The position numbers were made by a program, and so were the translations under genes. From Cristatella mucedo (taxonomy: Eukaryota; Bryozoa; Phylactolaemata; Cristatellidae): 64,000 nt of DNA. The stretch's first letter is position 1, and every line of letters begins with the position of its first letter. The notes under the pieces are model-generated. The model searched no databases. It was given only the letters and a program-made list of their open reading frames with translations, and was not told the origin of the DNA. The DNA is taken from NCBI GenBank assembly GCA_009760855.2, contig WPIO01000023.1, positions 251,001 through 315,000 of the forward strand, given 5' to 3'. Below, one piece after another: positions 57,501-64,000 of the stretch.

Positions 57501-60500
57501 GGGCTCTGGTGTGTGCAAATCTTACAACAGCATGCTAATATTTTAAACTATTTGATTTATTCCTGAAATATTAAATTTTGCGGGCGATTTCATTTAACAC
57601 AACTGCAAAGGTAGATTCACTCATTCACATCGTATTCTCGGTGTTACAAAAAAGCCCCCCTCCCCTGCTATGGTCTAGGACTTGCAGAGCTTAGGCATCT
57701 GTCAAGAGTTTTGAAAAAGAAGAATCTCCATCTCGTGTCACCAATAGTCTCTGAGCAAACGAAATTAGCAACTAATTGCTTGCTCACGAGAAGACCTGAA
57801 GCATGTGCCCGTCCTACCAGCAGCAACACAAACGCTAGTGTGCGCACGCGTGTGCTGAGCACCTTGTAGCGGAGGAAGACGACGAGGCAGCAAAGCCCAT
57901 GCCGAGGCGCTCGGCCTGCTCGGCTTTCTTCGGGTCGAGATGCCGAAGCCGCTCTTCCTGTTTCTTTTGCTCGGTGCTCAGGTCCTGATAGGCCAACTTT
58001 AGAGATGCCCTACAAAGGCAACAAGCTAGATGACCATGCGAGTGGTTGGGGGGCGGCGGTGGGGGCCCGCAGGTTGCCAGATCGCCGAGTCTCGGGCTCC
58101 TTTGTAAACATTCTCAGCGGCGCAGGTGGCTCCAGCACCGATGCTACTCACATCTTCTTCTGTGCATCCTCGGCACTCACAACCTGCGCAACTGCTGCCG
58201 CTTTCTCCGACTCCTCTTTAGCTTTGTCACGCTGCTGAGCCTGCACTTCTATGTCGGAGAAGTTGGCCTTCACACGCGTAGCACCAAGACCCTGGCAAAA
58301 GTTGGCGCACTCAGTCGAGTCAGTTACTCGAGCACTGGCACAGCCAGCGACAACGACTTATGCAACACTGAACAACAAACTGGAAATGTACGCACTCCTT
58401 TCTTGGCTGATGCAGGCTTCTTGGCACCAATCGTCGACTTCCGGGGTTCGGTGGTAGGTATGTGACCGCTTAGGGCTGCTTCCACGCTGGGACCACTCAG
58501 CTCAGTGCCATCTGTAGCGAGAGAGGGCGAAGCGATCTCAGGTACAGCTTTGGAGGAACAGATGACACACATGTGTCAAGCTATCCAAGTCGCTGATCAC
58601 GAACTTTTTGACAAATATTTCTTCCCACCCCAGCGGAACTACGCTGTGCTGGAGAAGAATGTGGATGATTACGATGCCAACTCCTAAGCTCACCACCCAG
58701 TAACAAGACCTCCTCACCTCCTTAGTGGCGACCTGTCGTTGGGTCGGCCTGTTAGCGCCCCAGCTAAGCAGCTAAAATGCAGGCCGTGATAATTTCCCAG
58801 GCCTTAAGCAAATAGAAGGCGAGCGCATAACAGGAGCCAAAGGTACCTTGGTACTACGTAGGTTTCAATCGACTTCATTACCTCTATCCTCAGCAGATTT
58901 AATCGCACAAGGCAGCCTCGAACAGCATCAGGCGTAAAGGATTTATGGTACCTTCTAAAAAGCATCAAACAACTGGTTCGACAAGCTTGGAATAACTGTC
59001 TTCATAAACTGTACGACTTAAAAGGTGAAGAAATATTGAACAGGGAGGCCCGTGTATCTGTATCCATTGAACTTGGTCTAAAAACATTCTAATTATATAT
59101 AACTTATAAATTAAAAATCAAATCTTAATTTATTAAAAATTTAATTAAAAAATAAAAATATGCAAATGTATAATATATATATATATAATCATATATATCA
59201 GCATTATGATTTCGCCTAGGGATAGCAGAATTAAATACGACAGATTTGTGTAACAATTCTATCCAGAGGCAATAAAAATTCGTTTAGCACTCATTGCTGG
59301 CTTTTCCACACAAGTAATGCAAAAGACAGCAACTCAACAAAGCACATAGCCACCTTTGTCGAGCAGGCTACTTTACCCCAATCCAGTATCTTGATCAAGA
59401 CATTGACCCTTTTAGGCAACAAAACAGTTATGCTTACCAATGCAACCTTTTAATCACATGCACTGAAGTGCACCAGCCCTCTTCAACTAGTTTGTCAGAC
59501 GATCGGTGCTATCTTGCTTCCATATAAAATTTCTGTGAGCGTACCTTACTATTTCCCTACATGAGCATACCACTTCCTGATGGTGAATAAGCAATTTTTA
59601 GCCCTCATAAAGCACAGCAGCCGAAGGCCCAACACCACTGCTAGACGCAAAGCAAGACTGAAGCAGTCAAGCTGAATGATTTCAGTGTACGCTAACAGCT
59701 AGAGCGCATGAATTGTTCTTTGACACTTGAAAATGGCATTGACACAGCTATTCTTTAAGGAATATGGAGAAATTGATGCTGCCTTGTCCAACAAGCTAGA
59801 CTAAACGTATCTTGTGCGTAAAGTGCTTCACTCAAAAAACCCTTCAATTTATCGATTCTTGAGGTACTTGGGGTGAGGCTCTCGCACAATAACTTCTACC
59901 TTTGTGGCTGAGTGTTAGCACATACCACAATTATGCCACAGCTGCCTCAGGACATACCGCTGCTGGACGCACCTGCTGGCTGCTCTTCGGCAGCAACAGC
60001 AACTGGCTGGTCAGTGTAGACAGTTCTCGAACCGTTGACGGCGGTTCTCTCAGACGCCACATCGTGCCAAACGTCGCCGGCTGCACCAGTTCCCCATTTC
60101 TCTTGCTCTTTAAAGAAGTCTGCTTCCTCGCCAGCAGTGGGCTGCTTAGTCACTCCTTCCGATCCATCGACGTAGAGCTGCGGAACGCATTGCCTAGCAG
60201 TCACTCGCGTCTTGAAGCAAGTTTTTCACTCATGCAGACAGGCACCCACATTCGGCTGCCCAAAAAACGGAGCCGCGGCCAGGCCACGGTCCTACGACAG
60301 GGCGCAGCACAGCAGGTTCAAATGTGAGCTTGTAAATAAGCACGGAAAAAACGCATGCAAACGCCACGGCTCAAGCGCTACATCCAGCGCACCGAGCACA
60401 GCAGGTCGACAAGACGTGTCATGGTTGCATGGCCGAGGCAAACTGAGCACCACGAAACAACACGGGCAGAAAATGAAAATGAGTGGGGGCATGGCAGGAG

Positions 60501-61270
60501 GCCAGATCGCAGCGGCTAGGAGTTTGCAATGGCAGTCTGCTCTGCTGCACAAGCATCCAGGCGAGCAGTAACAAGGAGACAGCGCAGTGCTGGGCTCAGC
60601 ATCGCTGCGAGACAGCAGCACTGGCGAGTTGTGTGAAGTGAAGACCTACTGAGCAACACACGTAGCAATGTGGGCCATCCATGGCATAGGTGTAACAAGC
60701 CGGGTAAGTGGTGCAACCGATCAACAAGCGGCACGGGCACACACATACACACACAATTCGCACACGTCACTGCTCATCTGAGAGCACACTGACATGGCAC
60801 AAACATTAAAAAAAAATCTTAGCTGATTTAACAGCCTCATTTGCATAGCGGCAGAACAGTCTTATCGGCTATCACAACTTGCAGTTGGCAATTAAGAGTC
60901 GCTTACTGCAGGATATGAGCCCATGACCTTGGTCGCGAAGAGGGGCCACCTTACCTCCTGGGCAATCATGGCCCTTAATGTCATATAACATAGAAATCTA
61001 GAGGATGCCCGGGATAGAGGGCTCGTCGGTCAAATGTGCTACACTGGTGGTTCAGCCCCCCATACAAAGCAGCAACACGCGCTCCTGAGTGGAGCATGCT
61101 AATACATGATGCCATTGCAAGCACTAGTATTTATTTACCTTAGCACCATTGATTCTTTGTGTCGACAAAGCTAGTTGATGAAGCTTCTCTTTATACAGAT
61201 GTGCTGCCCTGCTGTTATACTTCTGTTGTGCATCTTTCGTTGTGCAACCTTGTCCACGAAAAAATGCAGC
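51357..61270 (-). CDS. ARFGAP2/3: ARFGAP2/3 homologue (Golgi Arf GTPase-activating protein), incomplete
   Basis: In this family the protein stimulates GTP hydrolysis on Arf1 during COPI coat assembly and disassembly at the Golgi. Nine minus-strand exons were placed by signature: [19 protein letters not shown] (C-terminal half of the ArfGAP domain), [18 protein letters not shown] followed by [20 protein letters not shown] (lysine-rich coatomer/cargo region), [21 protein letters not shown], and two ISSxxxFG Glo3 motifs before a C-terminal amphipathic stretch. The zinc-finger exon with CxxC should lie right of the window. One exon is missing between 52254 and 51544 (a phase-2 end is needed), and the last exon after 51357 was not found. 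ArfGAP1 is excluded by the Glo3 motifs and lysine-rich block. Confidence 0.93.
52255..52393 (-). CDS. ARFGAP2/3: ARFGAP2/3 exon: first Glo3 motif
   Basis: Acceptor TTCTTGTAG, donor CAG|GTGCGT; phase 2 in, phase 0 out. [15 protein letters not shown] contains ISSxxxFG, the motif repeated in the Glo3 regulatory region. Confidence 0.92.
52926..53099 (-). CDS. ARFGAP2/3: ARFGAP2/3 exon: Ser/Lys linker
   Basis: Acceptor ATTCGCAG, donor CG|GTGAGT; phase 2 at both ends and continuous with its neighbours. Low complexity and rich in Ser, Lys and Asp, with repeated Sx[12 protein letters not shown] patterns. Confidence 0.88.
53212..53367 (-). CDS. ARFGAP2/3: ARFGAP2/3 exon: SHSxxSxMxxIEQE block
   Basis: Acceptor GGCTTTAG, donor AG|GTAGCC; phase 2 at both ends. 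It encodes [17 protein letters not shown] and then SRSRWEDD. It is separated from the previous exon by a 4.5-kb intron carrying a SINE, a LINE end and a hAT MITE. Confidence 0.94.
53535..53722 (-). mobile_element. SINE family 2 with interrupted B box
   Basis: Same layout as other family 2 copies, but the plus-strand GGATTC is followed by AAGTATATTACAT before ATTCGAACCC. A short insertion with duplicated ATTC splits the internal promoter. Confidence 0.88.
54302..54592 (-). mobile_element. LINE family B, recent 5'-truncated copy
   Basis: Encodes [20 protein letters not shown] and [10 protein letters not shown]. The 3' end has (ATTAC)n-like repeats at 54302-54328. It is truncated near 54590, where similarity to 39577-39990 stops. 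Confidence 0.92.
57265..57508. mobile_element. hAT-type MITE with 8-bp target duplication
   Basis: 244 bp. Perfect 12-bp terminal inverted repeats CAGAGCCCTCAA / TTGAGGGCTCTG, with GGGTACCCAT just inside both ends. Flanked by GTGTGTAC and GTGTGTGC (7 of 8 match). G-rich interior, no coding capacity. Confidence 0.9.
57863..58009 (-). CDS. ARFGAP2/3: ARFGAP2/3 exon: LGMGF block
   Basis: Acceptor CTTTGTAG, donor AG|GTGCTC; phase 2 at both ends. It encodes a charged helix ending AERLGMGF, a diagnostic motif of the family, followed by a Ser run. Confidence 0.94.
58152..58291 (-). CDS. ARFGAP2/3: ARFGAP2/3 exon: NFSDIExQAQ block
   Basis: Acceptor TTTTGCCAG, donor AT|GTGAGT; phase 0 in, phase 2 out. 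[20 protein letters not shown] continues the lysine-rich region and leads into an acidic, Glu/Lys-rich helix. Confidence 0.95.
58396..58547 (-). CDS. ARFGAP2/3: ARFGAP2/3 exon: TIGAKKP block
   Basis: Acceptor CTCCAAAG, donor GGA|GTGCGT; phase 1 in, phase 0 out. It encodes [15 protein letters not shown], the start of the lysine-rich region that in yeast Glo3 and human ArfGAP2 contacts coatomer and cargo. Confidence 0.94.
58548..59957. other. ARFGAP2/3 intron, nothing recognised
   Basis: Unique-looking DNA with an AT-rich stretch at about 59085-59195. No repeats with terminal structure seen. Confidence 0.5.
59958..60177 (-). CDS. ARFGAP2/3: ARFGAP2/3 exon: DFF linker
   Basis: Acceptor TTCCGCAG, phase 0. 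It begins LYVDG, equivalent to LWID of relatives, and contains [10 protein letters not shown]. Two in-phase donors are possible: GCG|GTATGT at 59958 and CAG|GTGCGT at 59973, differing by five codons. Confidence 0.88.
60815..60975 (-). mobile_element. tRNA-derived SINE, family 2 (diverged)
   Basis: Minus strand: GGCCATGATTGCCCAGGAGG (A box), B box mutated to GGGCTCATATCC, tail with GCTGTTAAATCAGC. Confidence 0.8.
61139..61270 (-). CDS. ARFGAP2/3: ARFGAP2/3 exon: end of ArfGAP domain
   Basis: A 44-codon exon with acceptor ATTGCAG and donor AAG|GTAAAT, phase 0 at both ends. It encodes [19 protein letters not shown] and then a basic helix up to RINGAK. It is very close to family consensus and the most reliable exon of this gene. 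Confidence 0.96.
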
Positions 61271-62084
61271 CTGCAATAATGTCATCGTTGCTTTAGAAGA
61301 CAGTACAGATTGCTGTCCACTTCTCTGCCTCAGGGGAATAAACAGCTCCAATAGTATAAGCTGCATCCGGCAAATTTAAAGGCTGCATCTGCATACAACT
61401 CTAACCTCATGCCCTGGTTTCTCACAAGATCAGAATGTGGAGGAAGAATAATATGAGTAATTTTGCAGCCTGTGCTGCATAATAATAGCACGGCTAGTGA
61501 TCTCCCTGTGGAGGAAATAATACAAGTACGACAGAGGTGAGCTGCTGGACTTGTGCTCAGAGAATGACTCGGTGCAGTGGAATTCCCGCTCAGCAAAGAA
61601 TTCTATGCACACCATGGGCTGCTCAAAGCTCACACTCTACTCAGCTGTGCAAAAAAATTGCACATGTATTGGGGTGCACGAAAGCAATACGCAGGGGAAA
61701 CTGCAGTCAGCAGCCACAATTCAGATGTCCACCACTATTGACACCAAGCCGTGTGCCTATACTGCTAAAACTTGCTCACGTAGCCCGAGGTCTCAAATTA
61801 GCTCGCACCTGCTGAGTGCTTAGCAACCCGCCTTCTTTAACCTTGCCTCACAATGCACGTGCTACACAAGAGACCTTAACCCGTGCCCAAACACCGGTTA
61901 CCTTGATCGACAAGAAGTCATTTTGCTCGACCACTTTTTGTCAACAGCTAAGCTAAGTCAGCTTCAATCAGACCATTCACATGCCCATTTCCAGAGTCAG
62001 CCACACCAAAACAGAACTCATATATTTGTTAAAGGAGACTATATTAACTTACACAGGCTAAACAGTTCTATCTTGGATATTTAT

Positions 62085-62236
62085 AAACTATAATTCATTT
62101 GCATAGCGCCTCAAGAGAACTTAAATCTCAAAAATTCAGGCGCTTCACATGTGCCGCGGGGCTCGAGCCCACGACCTCAGCCAGACCTTAGTCGGGGTGA
62201 GCACCTTAACTGCTGGACCAAACCAACTCGGCAATG
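62085..62236 (-). mobile_element. tRNA-derived SINE, family 1
   Basis: Minus strand: TGGTCCAGCAGTTAAGGTGC (A box), GTGGGCTCGAGCCC (B box), tail AGAGATT..AAGTTCTCTTGAGG, ending GCAAATGAATTA. Confidence 0.85.
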
Positions 62237-62253
62237 TCTCGTCTACAGGAAGA

Positions 62254-62255
<2 letters not shown>

Positions 62256-62300
<45 letters not shown>
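62256..62300. repeat. (TG)n microsatellite
   Basis: About 20 TG units ending in GCGCGC. Confidence 0.98.
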
Positions 62301-62301
<1 letters not shown>

Positions 62302-62640
62302 CAAACTCAAACGCATAAGTATATAGACTGTCTAGATTTGCTAGATTCCCATCTTTTCTTAAGCCCCCAACTGAACTGGAGCTGGGATAATTGTTCTGCC
62401 TGCTAATTCGATGCCCCAAGTATGAACTGTCATGATAGTTGGGCAACTTATGGACAATGTGCCCAAAATTAGCTTAAAAACCTTTAGGCCAATTTAAAAT
62501 GGCTGCTTCGGCCAGACTAGATCCTTGAGAAACGACCCCTTCATCTGTTCACGCTGGAACCGTGAGCCTGTGCACAAGCCGGAACTATACAGTGAACCCA
62601 TTGAGGATCACTTATTCAGTGTGGAAAAGAATATCAGTCA

Positions 62641-63675
62641 TGCCAAAAGTCGCGGAACTGCCGAGCTTCGTGAAGGGTAAGATCATGGCGCTGTACTAGG
62701 CTCAACAGTCCAACAGTCAAATTGCTATCTTATCAATTCCGAAGAGTACGGTTTTGTACAACGTGAACATGTTAAAGACCGGATGCCCTGAAAATTCTAT
62801 ACGATCGCCCCCCCCCCCTGCTACCACTTGGTGGGAAAACACCATCCTACAGTTGGAGGCACTAAAGGACCGTTTTTCATCAGCTAAAGCTCGGGTTAAA
62901 AGTCTTCGTGCATCGTCTGGGAAGCAAGTTAGCAGTGACATAATTAAAAAGCAATTAGCTGAGGCTGATCTGCATTGTCGAGTTGCAAAGAGAAAACCTC
63001 TTCTGTCGGCCGAGAATATGGTAAGTCGTTTAAAGTGAGCTAAGGCTCGAATCCACTGAATTGCTGACCATTGGGGTAGAGTTGTACGGAGTGACGAAAG
63101 CAATTCACTCTCTTTTCGAACAGCAAAACAAGGCTTTGTGTGTCGGCGACCCAACGAAGCCTACTCACCCTATTGCCTGCAGCCAACGATCAAATTTGAA
63201 GAAAACCTGACGTGCAGTATGGTGGTGCTTCAGCAGAAATGGCATTGGAGCACTGCACCGAATACCGTGCATCATGACCCAAGACTTCTATTTAGACCTT
63301 CAAAACGTAAACTCCTAAGTGTGATGGTACTTTATGCACAGGATTATATTTTCCAGCTCAACACCGATCCTAAACATACTGCTACCAAAGTCAAGTATTT
63401 TTTGGGCAATTTATTAGAATTCAGTTACCCTCCCAAGACGGTTATGGACTGGCCAAGTAGTATCCATACATTAACCCAATCGAACATTTGTGGGACGGAG
63501 TCGAGTGACGATTATGGCAGCTGGCCGTCTGTATCACGACTATCGATGTGCTTTTAATTACTTGTAACAGGCCCAGAGTAATATAACGGCCGATGTTTTC
63601 GAGCATTTGATCAGCTCCATGCCTGGGCCAGTCCGACAGATCGTAGCAAATAAGGGAGGTGCAATGTCATATTAG
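62641..63675 (+). pseudogene. Tc1/mariner-like transposase relic
   Basis: Readable in pieces and in the order expected of a Tc1 transposase. It starts MPKVAELPSFVKGKIMALY, then a stop, then SQIAILSIPKSTV (helix-turn-helix). After a poly-C tract come LAEADLHCRVAKRKPLLS, VVRSDESN (first catalytic Asp), NTDPKHTATKVKYFL (second) and, after a frameshift, NPIEHLWDGVE. It ends SMPGPVRQIVANKGGAMSY. At least one nonsense change and several frameshifts; not functional. Terminal inverted repeats not located. Confidence 0.9.
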
Positions 63676-63828
63676 CACAATAAATTAGGCATGATATATG
63701 ATAATGTGAGAACATATTTTTTCTCATTTCAACCAGTGCATACTTTCATTTACGAAAAATATTCGATATTTACTCGACATGCGGGTGAGGAGACCGTCAT
63801 GGTGTATGCCCTAGCCATCCAGATACTT

Positions 63829-63831
<3 letters not shown>

Positions 63832-63915
<84 letters not shown>

Positions 63916-63985
63916 TCTCCCATTAGTCTCTCTCTGTATATACATATATACACAAATAGGGAGAGAGAGAGAGAGAGAGAGACCA
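63832..63985. repeat. (GT)n and (GA)n microsatellites
   Basis: About 39 GT units at 63832-63910 and a short GA run at 63960-63981, close to the window edge. Confidence 0.98.
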
Positions 63986-64000
63986 ACGGGAGACATGGAG

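Larger units (their letters stand above)
53368..57862. other. ARFGAP2/3 intron, 4.5 kb
   Basis: Holds a family 2 SINE, a LINE family B copy and a hAT MITE. An unassigned relic with open frames lies near 55880-56480. Nothing else recognised. Confidence 0.6.
61271..64000. other. ARFGAP2/3 5' intron or upstream DNA
   Basis: Contains a SINE, a TG repeat, a Tc1-like relic and terminal GT/GA repeats. I looked on the minus strand for the CxxC zinc-finger exon and did not find it. Confidence 0.55.

Noticed and set aside
62360-62406. LNWSWDN, resembling the NWSWFQLR segment of ArfGAP domains
   Set aside because: It reads on the plus strand while the ARFGAP2/3 gene is on the minus strand, and no surrounding ArfGAP residues fit.

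Overview
The window is a piece of a non-vertebrate metazoan nuclear genome, and I cannot name the phylum. The evidence is split genes with GT-AG introns of 0.1 to 8 kb, dense microsatellites, tRNA-derived SINEs, decayed CR1/L2-like LINE ends, a Tc1-like transposase relic and hAT-type MITEs. The proteins are recognisable by family but diverged, so all exon models here are hand-made from splice signals, phase continuity and domain pattern.

Positions 1408-41705 (+) hold the 3' two thirds or so of a cation-independent mannose-6-phosphate receptor (CI-MPR/IGF2R) homologue. About nine tandem MRH (P-type lectin) repeats are spread over more than twenty exons. They are followed by one transmembrane exon and a short cytoplasmic tail with a YxxPhi site (YSQL), an acidic dileucine (EDQPSLL) and an extreme C-terminal acidic cluster (DDSDEDLIV) very like the GGA-binding end of vertebrate CI-MPR. 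Only the repeat in exons 19451-20093 keeps all four mannose-6-phosphate contact residues (Gln, Arg, Glu, Tyr). The 5' end lies off the left edge. Phases agree across all junctions from 1408 to 38411; the last MRH exons (40190-41120) are not fully resolved.

A complete two-exon class A GPCR gene (15118-15515 and 17174-17852, +, 358 aa) sits inside the 8.3-kb receptor intron 11156-19450, on the same strand. Its intron splits the arginine of the DRY-equivalent triplet, which here reads IYR.

From 41706 to the right edge the coding strand switches. A GC-rich, apparently uninterrupted 250-codon reading frame of unknown family lies at 46035-46787 (-). It is followed by an ARFGAP2/3 gene on the minus strand (exons from 61270 down to 51357), lacking its 5' exons (the start of the ArfGAP zinc finger is off the right edge) and its last exon. 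The receptor and ArfGAP act in related steps of Golgi/endosome vesicle traffic, but their adjacency in converging orientation shows nothing about co-regulation.

Introns and spacers carry at least two tRNA-derived SINE families, LINE 3' ends that share a short hairpin-containing tail with one SINE family, two nearly identical 5'-truncated LINE copies, two MITEs with 8-bp target duplications, a GC-rich 15-bp minisatellite and many simple repeats. I saw no RNA genes, no CRISPR array and no bacterial-style features.
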